Positions 51,548-61,343 of a DNA stretch of 64,000 bases are shown here, one piece after another; the stretch's first letter is position 1, and each line of letters starts with the position of its first letter. This DNA comes from Candidatus Nitrosocosmicus sp. (GTDB lineage Archaea > Thermoproteota > Nitrososphaeria > Nitrososphaerales > Nitrososphaeraceae). The notes beneath the pieces are model-generated. The model was not told where the DNA came from. It did no database searches and was given only the letters and a program-made list of their open reading frames with translations. The stretch lies in NCBI GenBank assembly GCA_031177355.1, contig JAPSGR010000003.1, forward strand, positions 1-64,000. Reading direction: 5' to 3'. The position numbers and the translations under genes are program-made.

Positions 51548-52721
51548 ACAGGTTAGTATTGTAGATAATTATAAAAAAAAAATAAAATCACATTCTACCT
51601 TTACTATTACTCTATGTGAATTCTGTCACAAAAGAAATTTCAAAAATTGCAGTCTTTCTATTCTGAAATACTCTACCGATATTAACATACAATTAAATCA
51701 TGAGCACACCTGTTTTATTTGTGAGAATTTTTTTAAAGTAGTACTACCATCAATTATAATCAAAATTGATTCCCAGCTCGCCGAATTCAAGAATTATAAG
51801 TCAAAAATAGATATTGGAACAACTTTGCCATATCGATTTTATGAGAAGGAGGATTACATCAGGTCCATATTTAAAATCAAAGGGTTGGTAAATATAAAAA
51901 ATGAAATTAATTTTCGTATCAGAGAAGAAATAAAAAGGACATTTCAGTTCGAAATAGATCATGCTAACCCAGAATGTAAGCTAGACATCGTTATAAATGA
52001 GGATCTTTCTTTTTCAGTAAATTCAAAAAATAGACAATTTTACCTCATTGGCAGGTACAAAAAATTAAAGAGAGGAATTCCTCAAAAAATACAAGCTGAA
52101 AAGGAGAGCGCTATTTCTGGTTCTAATAACAACGATACAATCAATTACTCCAAATCAGCCTTGTCGGTTGAATCTTTTGTTTTAAATGCTTTGAGTTATT
52201 TGTACAGCACAAACGCTATAAAAATTAGTTGGACTGGAGGAGAAGACAGGAATAGTCTGGTGGCAGGGGGTGGACGGCCCTTCATAGTTAAGATAAAAAG
52301 TAATACTCCGGTAATAAAATATAGAGAATTCTTCAAAGGGGACGGAATGGAAATCTGGTTTAAAAAAATTGAACCAAAACTAATTAAGGATATTCATAGA
52401 TATAGGCAGCAAGTTAAAGTGCTCGTAAAATTAGAAGAGGATTTTAGCGATCGAAATGATTTGGAGGAAAAGGTAAAAAGCATAGTTGGCAAGGTGAAAT
52501 TTGAAATAAAGAAAAAAACTATGATTCGAAACATTTACGAATCAACACTCGTTGCAATAGAAAAAAACAATCTAGAAATACATTTATGCTTAGATAACGG
52601 TATCCCCATAAAACAGTTAATCGGCGGTATGGATCCAATCGAACCGTGTTTTTCGAGAATTTTAGGATGTAAATGCGAATGTCTATACTTTGATATAATG
52701 GAATTTATTCAAAGTAATTAA
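51534..52721 (+). CDS. pus10: tRNA pseudouridine synthase Pus10
   Basis: A 395-residue archaeal enzyme making pseudouridine 54 (and 55) in the T loop of tRNA. The N-terminal zinc/THUMP region contains CEFC (28-31) and CFIC (60-63); the catalytic domain has Asp238 in TGGEDRNSLVAGGGRPF, matching the GREDxDVRMLGxGRPF motif of Pus10. The G-R-E-D arginine is replaced by Gly (GGED), a departure to check. TTG 51534 lies inside srp54, so translation is coupled. The tRNA-Arg in this window has A at position 54, so it cannot be modified there. Confidence 0.85.
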   Translation: MGLGKQVSIVDNYKKKIKSHSTFTITLCEFCHKRNFKNCSLSILKYSTDINIQLNHEHTCFICENFFKVVLPSIIIKIDSQLAEFKNYKSKIDIGTTLPYRFYEKEDYIRSIFKIKGLVNIKNEINFRIREEIKRTFQFEIDHANPECKLDIVINEDLSFSVNSKNRQFYLIGRYKKLKRGIPQKIQAEKESAISGSNNNDTINYSKSALSVESFVLNALSYLYSTNAIKISWTGGEDRNSLVAGGGRPFIVKIKSNTPVIKYREFFKGDGMEIWFKKIEPKLIKDIHRYRQQVKVLVKLEEDFSDRNDLEEKVKSIVGKVKFEIKKKTMIRNIYESTLVAIEKNNLEIHLCLDNGIPIKQLIGGMDPIEPCFSRILGCKCECLYFDIMEFIQSN

Positions 52722-52733
52722 TTACGAATTGTT

Positions 52734-53429
52734 ATGAAAAGGATCGATCCGTTCATTTTATTTGAAAAATATATCAGTGAACAAAAACTGGATTCGAAGA
52801 TTTATTATCAAATCATGACAAGAAGAAAGATAATTGACGAAGCTATAAAAAGGGTTGAGAAAGTCACTTCAATAGAATATCCGGATTATTATATAGAACC
52901 ATCATTATTAATAAGTTCGTCCGAGGTTGAGTTCGGACAGCATTCGATACTATATGCCAGAACTATTCCCCTTTGCACAAGACAGAACCAGATAAAAATT
53001 ATGATTCAGTTGTCAGCACCCCTGGTGCTATACGGATTAAGAGGAACAATCCATGCTGTAATGGCTCACGAATTCTTACATTACTTGGACTTTATGAAAA
53101 AAATAATCAATCTCGAGGTTAGTTCAGATGCCATCCCTCAGACAGGTTTTGAAGCATCATTTATCGATAGTGAAAAAACAATAGATTATAAAATAGTTTT
53201 TAAAAATGATAGATCTTTGCGCAAAATGATTGACTTAAAATTCAATCAGGGATTGAATGATCCTAGGCTTGATAAAAAGACAAAAACATCATGGATAGAT
53301 AAAAAATTACCGACAAAGCACATGACGATTGTAAATAATTATACTCGACTACCTTTTTATGCCATAGCAAACACGCCAATTGAACAGCATCTAAGAACAA
53401 AAATTATGGAATGGGCCTGTCCAATCTAG
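52734..53429 (+). CDS. putative zinc metalloprotease (HExxH)
   Basis: A 231-residue protein with HEFLH at residues 112-116 preceded by a hydrophobic helix (GTIHAVMA), the form of a small gluzincin/minigluzincin-type zinc protease site. A third ligand could be the Glu of FEAS near 144, but this is uncertain. No signal peptide is seen, so it may act in the cytoplasm. It follows pus10 by 12 bases, at the end of the dph6-srp54-pus10 operon. The family is not identified, and the substrate is unknown. Confidence 0.65.
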   Translation: MKRIDPFILFEKYISEQKLDSKIYYQIMTRRKIIDEAIKRVEKVTSIEYPDYYIEPSLLISSSEVEFGQHSILYARTIPLCTRQNQIKIMIQLSAPLVLYGLRGTIHAVMAHEFLHYLDFMKKIINLEVSSDAIPQTGFEASFIDSEKTIDYKIVFKNDRSLRKMIDLKFNQGLNDPRLDKKTKTSWIDKKLPTKHMTIVNNYTRLPFYAIANTPIEQHLRTKIMEWACPI

Positions 53430-53470
53430 CAAAAAAAATAATGATAATTGGACTAAATTTGTGCTAGCGC

Positions 53471-53668
53471 CTAAGATTTAGATTTCTTCCCTTGTTCTTT
53501 TTGAAATTCGGTGTAACTACATTTACCACAAGTTAGACGATCTTTATGCTCAGCCATAAAAACCCCTTTCCCACAACGGGGGCACTCTCTTTTAATCCTT
53601 TCTACCTTGTTATCACTCAATTTATAAATTTTCGAAATACCTGCAGCTGTTTTTGATTCTTTACCCAT
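53471..53668 (-). CDS. rps27ae: 30S ribosomal protein eS31 (S27ae)
   Basis: A 65-residue zinc-ribbon protein of the small subunit. The four Cys pattern CPRCGKG...CGKCSY (residues 29-51) and basic tail QGKKSKS identify eS31. It follows eS24 by 20 bases on the same strand, the usual archaeal pairing. ATG 53668 is the only start. It converges on the metalloprotease gene. Confidence 0.94.
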   Translation of the reverse strand: MGKESKTAAGISKIYKLSDNKVERIKRECPRCGKGVFMAEHKDRLTCGKCSYTEFQKEQGKKSKS

Positions 53669-53688
53669 GGTCTATTCCTTCATTATAC

Positions 53689-54063
53689 CTATTTCTTCTT
53701 TGACTTAGCTTCGGCGGCAGCCGCTTGCTTAGCTTTAAGTTTTGCTGACTTTTCTTCATCTATGATCTTTTTACGTTCGTCCTTACTCATAATCCTCAAA
53801 AAGCGATATCGGGGTAGTTGTTTTTTCGCATCCTCAATATCTTCATAGTAATACATTAAGGATAACACATCAGGATTACCATATTCACTAGATAACGAAA
53901 TGGGTATCAAATTCTTTCTAGTCAAATTTAGCTTGTCAGCAATTAAGTTCGCTGCCTCATCTTTACGGATAGATCCAATTGCATTTTTAATCATCGATTT
54001 TATTTCGCGTCTCTTCAAGAGGACATTATTATTATCTTCTACTAGCACAACTTCTAAACTCAA
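53689..54063 (-). CDS. rps24e: 30S ribosomal protein eS24
   Basis: A 124-residue ribosomal protein with the eS24 pattern: N-terminal NVLLKRREIKSMI, then RKDEAANLIADKLNLTRKNLI, the YYEDIEDAKKQLPRYRFLRI segment and a Lys/Ala-rich tail (KQAAAAEAKSKKK) longer than in many archaea. It begins the eS24-eS31 pair; a long 760-base non-coding stretch lies upstream. Confidence 0.93.
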   Translation of the reverse strand: MSLEVVLVEDNNNVLLKRREIKSMIKNAIGSIRKDEAANLIADKLNLTRKNLIPISLSSEYGNPDVLSLMYYYEDIEDAKKQLPRYRFLRIMSKDERKKIIDEEKSAKLKAKQAAAAEAKSKKK

Positions 54064-54826
54064 TCTATTCTATGTCTAGTCACAAATTATTCAATATATG
54101 TATTACTAAATTATCATTGTTAGCGCAATATCGTCTCCTCTATTTAAGGAATTAGACCCTAGACTGGGATATGATAGATGACGATATATTCGAAACTTCT
54201 ATTTTGAACAACAAACCTGGCGTCGGGTGATTTTCTAGTATGTTATAATTTACAATTTCAATATATATAAAAATTTATGATCTAACCAAATATAAACATA
54301 GGATATTACTTATATAATATGTACATAATTTTTCTCAATTTGGTAGAATAGTATATAGTTAATCTATAGAAACTTATTAGTTGACATAATATTTGGTTTA
54401 TTCGTCATAATTTCCGTTAATAAAATTCAGCGGCTTGAAATGGTTTTCAATAGGGGTTCGACCAGTTCGTTCTGTTTACTAGATTTCCTAGGTGAAAGGT
54501 AATAGTTTGAGCATGATTCCATTACGAGCTTTAACAGAAAAAACGATCTACAATAATACCCAACCAGTTACTAAAATTGAGGGTTTGTCATATTGTTAAC
54601 TATTTGAAATTTCACCTATCTTTTGCTCACATCTAAAAATTAATACTTATAATCTTCTTAACTAAAGTCATAGTTTTAAATCACTAAATAATATCTCATA
54701 ACAGATTATTTCATGGTGAAAACTTCATTTTTGTTTTATTTTATATAGTAACACCACTAAATGTAAATAGAGAATGAACTCCGAAATCTAGATTTTTATG
54801 TATGTATTATAATAATTTAATTTTAT
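54064..54826. other. long divergent intergenic region
   Basis: About 760 bases between the start of eS24 (minus) and of the phosphoglycolate phosphatase gene (plus). No frame with coding features, no tRNA and no clear repeats were found. It must carry both promoters; an AT-rich stretch at about 54808-54823 is a plausible A-box region for the plus-strand gene. A non-coding RNA is possible. Confidence 0.4.
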
Positions 54827-55534
54827 TTGCAAAAGATAAAGTGGTTTGCTGTAGATATAGATGGAACAATGACTATTAACGGTAATGGCATGGTTAACCT
54901 TGACGCCTTATTTAAGTTGAGGTATTTGGTAAAACTAGGCTATCATGTGATATATGTTACAGGTCGCTCATCTATTGAAGCAATTGCACTTGCAGTGTTT
55001 GGGGGAACAACGCAAATTGCTATTGGTGAAAACGGGGGTGTCTTAAGTACAGGTCCAAGTAAACATCAAATACTCGCTAATAAGGAACGATGTTTGAAGG
55101 GTTTCAACTTGTTAAAAAGAAACATTAATCATGTATCTCAGAAATCAGTGTTCCCAAGAATGAGTGAAGTGGTATTAGAGAGAACATTTAACCTTGATCA
55201 TGGCAATCAAGTTTTCAGAAACAATGGCGCCGCCTTGGTTTTAGTAGACAGTAATTATGCTTTTCACATTAATGAAACCAATGTTAATAAAGGATTTGGT
55301 TTAGAATTTTTAATGAAAATGTATGGAATTAGTCACGACGAAATAGTCTCTATTGGTGATAGCCTGACGGATATTCCCATGTTCCGAAAATCCCGGTATA
55401 GTATTACCTTTGAAAACTCAGACCAAATTGTAAAAGATAATGCGACTCATGTCGTGAAGGGAACAAATGGTAACGGGTTAATAAATGCGATAGACTTGGT
55501 CTTTGAATTTAAGAGCCATAGTGAATTTTTATGA
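54827..55534 (+). CDS. pgp: phosphoglycolate phosphatase (archaeal HAD type)
   Basis: A 235-residue HAD subfamily IIB phosphatase. Motif I is VDIDGTM at residues 9-15 and motif II TGRS near 46. The cap domain follows, then motif III GDSLTDIPMF near 182 and a C-terminal VKGTNGNGL. This matches archaeal phosphoglycolate phosphatases such as that of Thermoplasma; the sucrose-phosphatase relatives share the fold. The start is TTG. It overlaps argS by four bases (ATGA), showing coupling. Confidence 0.85.
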   Translation: MQKIKWFAVDIDGTMTINGNGMVNLDALFKLRYLVKLGYHVIYVTGRSSIEAIALAVFGGTTQIAIGENGGVLSTGPSKHQILANKERCLKGFNLLKRNINHVSQKSVFPRMSEVVLERTFNLDHGNQVFRNNGAALVLVDSNYAFHINETNVNKGFGLEFLMKMYGISHDEIVSIGDSLTDIPMFRKSRYSITFENSDQIVKDNATHVVKGTNGNGLINAIDLVFEFKSHSEFL

Positions 55535-57540
55535 TATTAGAGGAAGTTGTTGATGAGATTGATAGGTGCTTAAAGGAAGTACTAAATAAAATAAACGTGC
55601 CAGACTCTAAAATAGACTATAATATTACTGAGCCACCTGTTCCTGAATTTGGTGACTTTTCTACAAATATTTGCTTTCAATTATCTAAAACTTTAAAAAA
55701 ATCCCCAATTCAAATAGCCCAAGACATAGTTGAAGAAGCACTGCAATTATGCTCCAACTGGAATAATAGAATATGGATTATTAGAGCCACAGTTGAGAAA
55801 CCAGGATTTATCAATTTTGTTCTAGATAAAGAGGCCTTGATAGCGAAGTTTTTGCAAATCGCTGATAATAAAGAAGCTTTATTGACTTCGAGAACTAATA
55901 CCCAGAATAATGATTACACTATTCTTATTGAGCATACAAGTGTAAATCCAAATAAGGCTCTGCATGTGGGGCATTTGAGAAATGCGATTATCGGAGATTG
56001 TTTGTATAGGATCTTTAAAAAGACAGGGAAACCGGTAAAAGTTTTAAACTATATCGATGACTCCGGACTCCAAGTTGCAGACATAATTGTCGGCTTCAAA
56101 TATGCAGGGCTATCCTCTAGCGAATACTACGATTCCGATTCAAAGGAATCTAAAAAGTTCGACCATTATTGTGGAAATGACGTATATGTCAAAATAAATG
56201 AGATGTATTCGAATAGACCAGATTTACTTGAAAGAAGAACAAAGGTCTTAAGAGACCTTGAGGACCCCCTATCAAACACTTCGATTTTTACACAGAGTAT
56301 AGTGAGAAGAGTATTAACTGATCAACTAAGGACGACTTGGAATTTCAAAATTCATTATGATATACTTAATTTTGAATCTCAAATTGTACAGTCAAATCTT
56401 TGGTCGGATTTGTTTGAAGCGCTAAAAGAGAATCGCATTATTAGGTATGAAACTGATGGAAAAAACACAGGATGTTGGGTCTATAGCTCCGAAACCGAAG
56501 GTGACAAAGTTTTGGTTAGGAGTGACGCAACGCTAACATATTTTGCAAAAGATATTCCTTACGCCGCTTGGAAGTTAGGTTATTTGAAAAATCCATTCCG
56601 CTTTGAATATTTTGCTACCCAATGGGATTCCTCTGAATTATACGCGACATCTTTAGAGAGTGTGAAAAGCGATGATGATGCAGCTATCAGAATCAAACGG
56701 AAAAGCAGCTATAACAACTTATCTATTAATTTTGATAAAATTGTAAAAGTTATCACCATAATTGATTCCAGGCAAGAAAGGTTACAGAATTTATTGGTAG
56801 AAATATTGACAAAATTAGGACTACAATCATCTAAATACGAGTATTTAGGTTACGAGCCCGTAATATTGAGTAAAAACACTCTGTCAATGATTGGCATCAA
56901 CTTAGAGAAAGATAAAGCTGTTCATATGTCTGGAAGGAAAGGGATTTTCATCGAAGCAGATCTTGCATTGAAAATACTTGAAGAAAAATCATTGTCTGAA
57001 ACAAAAAAAAGAAATCCTGATCTATCTGAAATGCAATTGCTTAATATATCCAGAGAGATAGCAATTTCCGCAATCAGGTATTATTTCGTAAAGTATGATT
57101 TCGGTAAAGTTATTACATTTGATGTTAACGAATCTCTAAGCCTTGAAGGCGATACTGCCCCTTATATTCAGTATGCTTATGCAAGAGCCAAAAAAATTAA
57201 AGACAAATTAATGGAAACGCAACCACTATCTGACGATGATCCTAACATGGTAGGTCTAACGAGATCTAGTTTTTCACAGATTGAAATAGATCTTGTAAAG
57301 CATGTATGTAACTATACCATCGACCTAAATCAATCATCTGAAAAAGCCAATCCAAAACTCTTGGCAAAATATCTATTCAAACTGGCTACATTATTTAACA
57401 ATTTTTATGAGAAGTCACCAATTTTAAGAGAAAGTGATCCTAATTTATTGAAACTGCGAATAATGATACTTAAATCTTGCTTGATAGTATTTGAGCATAA
57501 TATGGAAATAATTGGTATCACACCACTTGATAGAATGTGA
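55531..57540 (+). CDS. argS: arginyl-tRNA synthetase
   Basis: A 669-residue class I synthetase that charges tRNA-Arg. The HIGH-type motif is HVGH at residues 145-148, ahead of LRNAIIGD, and the KMSKS-equivalent is HMSGRKG near residue 470. The N-terminal additional domain (1-120) and C-terminal DALR anticodon-binding domain (about 540-669, IQYAYARAKKI) are complete. Its start overlaps the phosphatase gene by four bases. A tRNA-Arg(TCT) substrate is encoded at 3.8 kb. Confidence 0.95.
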   Translation: MILEEVVDEIDRCLKEVLNKINVPDSKIDYNITEPPVPEFGDFSTNICFQLSKTLKKSPIQIAQDIVEEALQLCSNWNNRIWIIRATVEKPGFINFVLDKEALIAKFLQIADNKEALLTSRTNTQNNDYTILIEHTSVNPNKALHVGHLRNAIIGDCLYRIFKKTGKPVKVLNYIDDSGLQVADIIVGFKYAGLSSSEYYDSDSKESKKFDHYCGNDVYVKINEMYSNRPDLLERRTKVLRDLEDPLSNTSIFTQSIVRRVLTDQLRTTWNFKIHYDILNFESQIVQSNLWSDLFEALKENRIIRYETDGKNTGCWVYSSETEGDKVLVRSDATLTYFAKDIPYAAWKLGYLKNPFRFEYFATQWDSSELYATSLESVKSDDDAAIRIKRKSSYNNLSINFDKIVKVITIIDSRQERLQNLLVEILTKLGLQSSKYEYLGYEPVILSKNTLSMIGINLEKDKAVHMSGRKGIFIEADLALKILEEKSLSETKKRNPDLSEMQLLNISREIAISAIRYYFVKYDFGKVITFDVNESLSLEGDTAPYIQYAYARAKKIKDKLMETQPLSDDDPNMVGLTRSSFSQIEIDLVKHVCNYTIDLNQSSEKANPKLLAKYLFKLATLFNNFYEKSPILRESDPNLLKLRIMILKSCLIVFEHNMEIIGITPLDRM

Positions 57541-57598
57541 AAAAGTAGAATAGATAGCAAAAAGGTTAATAAATCTCACAAATTCATTCCCAAATAGT

Positions 57599-58219
57599 TT
57601 GATAGATCTTTTTAGCTTGCCTGAGAGACTAATTTTGCAGTTTCCAGGGATACATTATACTCAACATCCTATATTTCCTGACATGTTCACTTCTGCGGTT
57701 ATTGCAGCCATAATAGCTATTGCCCTAAATTTGGCTATGGCCCTTTTAAGAAGAAAAACAACAAACATCGAAAAAATGAAGACAGTAATGAAAGAAACCG
57801 GAGAATGGAGAAAAAAGTATACTGAAGCAATCAAAAAAAGGGATAAGCAACAAATTGAAGAATTGAAGAAAAAGCAATCACAAATGCAAAAAATGAGTAT
57901 GGAGATGCAGCAGCAGCAGATGCGCCCTATGATGCTTTACATGATCCCATCATTCATGTTGTGGATATTTCTATTTCCAGCTATTTTCGGCCAGACGGTC
58001 GCCTTATCGCCTATTGCAATTCCATACTTGACCTGCTCTGACGAGAATGTTAGATTAGACACTCCTGTACAGACGACTAATAGCACAAATACTGAAGTGA
58101 AGCAAGGACCTTGTAAGGTACCGGGTCAGGTATTCCTGTGGGGATGGTTTTTATTAGTTAACTTTGCCTTTAGCGGAATCGTCGCGAAAGTAACTAATAC
58201 AAGTATCCCTACATTTTAA
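57599..58219 (+). CDS. DUF106 / EMC3-TMCO1-like membrane insertase
   Basis: A 206-residue protein with a hydrophobic helix near 32-50, a long charged coiled coil (about 55-105), and further helices near 110-132 and 178-198. This is the DUF106/Ylp1 layout, a distant Oxa1/YidC-superfamily insertase related to EMC3 and TMCO1 that helps insert membrane proteins. The Met/Gln-rich stretch KMSMEMQQQQMRPMM is typical of the cytosolic groove segment. The start is TTG. It follows argS by 58 bases. Confidence 0.8.
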   Translation: MIDLFSLPERLILQFPGIHYTQHPIFPDMFTSAVIAAIIAIALNLAMALLRRKTTNIEKMKTVMKETGEWRKKYTEAIKKRDKQQIEELKKKQSQMQKMSMEMQQQQMRPMMLYMIPSFMLWIFLFPAIFGQTVALSPIAIPYLTCSDENVRLDTPVQTTNSTNTEVKQGPCKVPGQVFLWGWFLLVNFAFSGIVAKVTNTSIPTF

Positions 58220-58298
58220 AGTAGAATTAGACATAGTATTAGAATTGTTCAAGTGCAAAAAAAGATATATTTATTCGTGAGGAATACTATCATTTATA

Positions 58299-59414
58299 AT
58301 GGAAAAGATTTTTGGGAGGAAACTTTTGTCGGATAGAAACAATTCTAAGTCTTCCCTTACTGCTAGCGGATACAAAATTACTGAAGATGACATAAAGAAA
58401 GTTAATTTGTATAACAAAGGAGTTAACAAAATGTCAGAGGAAAAATTTGATGATGCTATCAGATGTTTTGATCTTTCGTTAAGAATAGATCCATATTTTG
58501 TGGATTCACTGATAAAGAAAGGATATTCCCATTTTCATTTGAACCAATTCAATTTAGCTATTTCATTATTTGACCAGGTACTGGAGATTGACATTAATAA
58601 CTCCGAGGTATGGAATTTGAAAGGACTGGTCTATTATAAATCCAAAAATTACGAGAAGGCCATAGAATGTTGCCAGAAAGCATTAGACATTAATCCTAAC
58701 GATCCTATGATATGGTACAATTACGCATGTTATTTGACGCTAGATGGTAAAACGAGTGAAGGTATGGAAGCTTTGAAAAAGTCTATTGAGTTAGATATAT
58801 CGAACGCAAAAAAAGCTGTAAAAGACAGAGATTTTTTGAGCGCGAGGATGGAGGAGGATTATAAGAGGATAATTGAAGTAGTGATTTTGGAGTCGATTAG
58901 GCAAGGAAATGATCACTTGGGAAAGATATTATGGATAACTGGTTTGGATAGAGAAGACATACAAGATGCTACTACTCGTTTAGCTAATAAGGGCCTATTA
59001 ATCAAGAACATCAAGAAGTCGTTTAGTGGGAAGGAGGAACAGTATGAATTGACTAAAGAACTTATTTCAAAAATTGGAGTAGAAAAGCGAAAAAATTTAT
59101 CACATTCAAAACAATTTGAAAGAAAGAAAGAGGTATTTCTATCCTCTCAGCAGTTGAAAGATATAAGCAAGATTCTTTACGAAGCATCAGAATCCTCACA
59201 GAGAGGCGACTTAAACAAGCTGTTACAAAACATTGATCAGTTACTCAACCCCATTCTACATGGAACAGTTATACTAGATAATTTCTTTGAAGAACATAGA
59301 GAGTTAAGATTATTTAATAGTAGATTAAGAGAAAGGGGACAGGAATACCTTAACTCAAATAAAGAGGAGATTTCAAGGTTTATGCTAGAAATGGATAAAA
59401 AAGTCAGAGGCTAA
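58299..59414 (+). CDS. TPR-repeat protein with possible winged-helix part
   Basis: A 371-residue cytoplasmic protein. Three to four TPR repeats span residues about 35-165 (KGVNKMSEEKFDDAIRCFDL, then SLFDQVLEIDINNSEVWNLK and further repeats), forming a protein-binding superhelix. Residues about 200-265 (GKILWITGLDREDIQDATTR...) look like a winged helix. A helical C-terminus follows, ending in ISRFMLEMDKKVRG. It may be an assembly or regulatory scaffold. No partner is evident from neighbours; it converges on purN. Confidence 0.8.
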   Translation: MEKIFGRKLLSDRNNSKSSLTASGYKITEDDIKKVNLYNKGVNKMSEEKFDDAIRCFDLSLRIDPYFVDSLIKKGYSHFHLNQFNLAISLFDQVLEIDINNSEVWNLKGLVYYKSKNYEKAIECCQKALDINPNDPMIWYNYACYLTLDGKTSEGMEALKKSIELDISNAKKAVKDRDFLSARMEEDYKRIIEVVILESIRQGNDHLGKILWITGLDREDIQDATTRLANKGLLIKNIKKSFSGKEEQYELTKELISKIGVEKRKNLSHSKQFERKKEVFLSSQQLKDISKILYEASESSQRGDLNKLLQNIDQLLNPILHGTVILDNFFEEHRELRLFNSRLRERGQEYLNSNKEEISRFMLEMDKKVRG

Positions 59415-59422
59415 ATAGCCTC

Positions 59423-60037
59423 CTAAATTTGAAAGACTCTATTTTCTTTTATGACAAGCTTGTTTGTAGCCAGAAGTTTAAGAGCTTTAACATAAATTTT
59501 ATGCTCCTCAATCAATATACGTTGAGAGAGAGTAACTTCAGTATCAGTATCAAACACAGGAACACACTTTTGCAATATTATAGGACCAGAATCTATACCA
59601 ACATCTACTAAGTGGACTGTACAGCCTGTGACCTTGACGCCGGCTAGGAGGGCTTGTTTCTGTGCATTAAGCCCTTTAAAAGAAGGAAGCAATGAAGGAT
59701 GAATGTTGACAATACGGTTCTTATAGAGATTCACAAATTCTGGACTTAAAATTCGCATAAATCCAGCCAAGCAAATAAGACCGTCATTTTTTAAAAAATT
59801 ATTATATTGTAGTTCATGTATTAGATTATTCTCAAACTCTTGTTTACTTTCACCAGGCCTAATGATAATAGTATTTGCACCAAATTCTTTTTTGGCAACC
59901 TCCAAGCCAGGTGCATCCACCTTGTTTGAAACTACTATTATTTCATTAATTCCTTCCAATTCTCCACTTTTATGTGCTTGTAGTATCGATTTCATGTTAC
60001 TGCCTCTACCAGAGATAAGAATGGCTAAATTTATCAA
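59423..60037 (-). CDS. purN: phosphoribosylglycinamide formyltransferase
   Basis: A 204-residue folate-dependent enzyme of purine synthesis. The phosphate loop ILISGRGSNM is at the N-terminus, FMRILSP carries the folate-contact segment, and IHPSLLPSFKG, with the catalytic His, is followed by GCTVHLVDVGIDSGPII and its catalytic Asp. The length is standard. ATG 60037 is clear. The use of formyl-tetrahydrofolate agrees with the MTHFR-like gene at 25.6 kb. Confidence 0.95.
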   Translation of the reverse strand: MINLAILISGRGSNMKSILQAHKSGELEGINEIIVVSNKVDAPGLEVAKKEFGANTIIIRPGESKQEFENNLIHELQYNNFLKNDGLICLAGFMRILSPEFVNLYKNRIVNIHPSLLPSFKGLNAQKQALLAGVKVTGCTVHLVDVGIDSGPIILQKCVPVFDTDTEVTLSQRILIEEHKIYVKALKLLATNKLVIKENRVFQI

Positions 60038-60155
60038 TTAATCAAATATTAAATGAACTCACAATATTTAGTTAGTTGTGAAATAATTATTTTTACGGTT
60101 ATCAGAACCGTGTATATTCTATTATTGTCAATATTCTGAAATCTGATAATAATAA

Positions 60156-60956
60156 TCATTTTGGTAATGAAAGCCCGTCATAAATCATCTTTAAAGATAC
60201 TAGAATCAAGAGTCCACTAAAAATTCTCAAAAGGAATGAAGAACTCAGTCTTACTGCTAATAAACTCCCAAATGTGCCACCAATTATTGACCCAAACGCT
60301 AAAATTAATCCCATTTGATAATCCGGTCTACCCTGTAAAACAAAAAGGAGCAATCCTGAAAGGGAGGTAAATAACAGTGCAAATTGTGACGTAGCAGTAG
60401 AATATTTAATGCTGAATTTCATTATCATAATTAAACAAGGAACAAAGATAATACCTCCTCCCACTCCGAAGCTGCTTGAAACAATTCCTGCACCAAATGA
60501 CAAAGAGATCAAAAATATTAATTTTATGTACTTGGCAGTATGTATTTCGCTATTAGATTTAGACTCTAATTTCTGAATGGCAAATAACTTATGTCTTAAC
60601 ATTAGATAAGTTGCGGTACATAGTAGAATTATTGCAAAGAAATACCTAAATTGTTCATAGGTGAAAGAATTCGATAAGTAAACCCCTATCAGAGTTCCTG
60701 GGATCGAGGCAGTAGCCAAAATTAAACCAATTTTAATTTGGACGAGTTTTTTTCGCAGAAACTGAATTGAAGATGAAATACTACTGAAAAAAACCGCAAT
60801 TAAGCTGGTAGCTGAAATTTGAGATGGAGTATAATTTAGAAAACTTAGATAAGGTCCATTTATTATGCCACCGCCAACTCCAACCAATGATCCAATGAAT
60901 CCTGCAAGCAATGAAACAAAAAATCCTACATAAAGATCATTCATATAATTTATCAC
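60156..60956 (-). CDS. TauE/SafE-family transporter (sulfite/sulfonate exporter-like)
   Basis: A 266-residue membrane protein with about eight helices in two repeats. The glycine-rich first helix of each half (AGFIGSLVGVGGGII and GAGIVSSSFGVGGGII) is the signature of TauE/SafE (DUF81) transporters. Members export sulfite or sulfoacetate or import related anions. With the sulfonate-type ABC genes in this window it could serve sulfur release, but these are distant in the genome and the link is inference. Confidence 0.9.
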   Translation of the reverse strand: MINYMNDLYVGFFVSLLAGFIGSLVGVGGGIINGPYLSFLNYTPSQISATSLIAVFFSSISSSIQFLRKKLVQIKIGLILATASIPGTLIGVYLSNSFTYEQFRYFFAIILLCTATYLMLRHKLFAIQKLESKSNSEIHTAKYIKLIFLISLSFGAGIVSSSFGVGGGIIFVPCLIMIMKFSIKYSTATSQFALLFTSLSGLLLFVLQGRPDYQMGLILAFGSIIGGTFGSLLAVRLSSSFLLRIFSGLLILVSLKMIYDGLSLPK

Positions 60957-60991
60957 TCAAGTCAGATAATTTGTATATGTGGCTTATCTTG

Positions 60992-61213
60992 TTAAAATTC
61001 CTTTGAAGATTTATTAGCCCAATATAATATGGCTATTGTGCTAATTCCGGATCCAATTACCCCAGCAATCAGTGCTTCAAAAAAATACTTCGAAAATAGA
61101 TTTGGAATAAAGGTATAAAAAAAATTTAGAATAGAAGGTAAAATAGAGTAAACTAGAATTCCTCCCATAAAGCCTAGGATCCAAAACAATACAATCAAGA
61201 GTAGCCTATTCAT
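60992..61213 (-). CDS. small two-helix membrane protein, unknown function
   Basis: A 73-residue protein with two hydrophobic helices (about 4-26 and 44-65) separated by an aromatic loop. It starts at ATG 61213 and ends 35 bases upstream of the TauE/SafE gene on the same strand, so both may be co-expressed. No family recognised. Confidence 0.55.
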   Translation of the reverse strand: MNRLLLIVLFWILGFMGGILVYSILPSILNFFYTFIPNLFSKYFFEALIAGVIGSGISTIAILYWANKSSKEF

Positions 61214-61343
61214 CCATAAATCCCATTTAAGACATGAAAGGTATATTTTATTTTATTATTAAATTTTTATGCAAATATGTCAATGGCAGACAAAATAAAG
61301 CTATTAATATGAATAACGTAAAAATCAAAGTGTGTGATTCGAA

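Noticed and set aside
54420-54540. tRNA-like string GGGGTTCGACCAG in the long gap
   Set aside because: No acceptor, D or anticodon stems could be paired around it.
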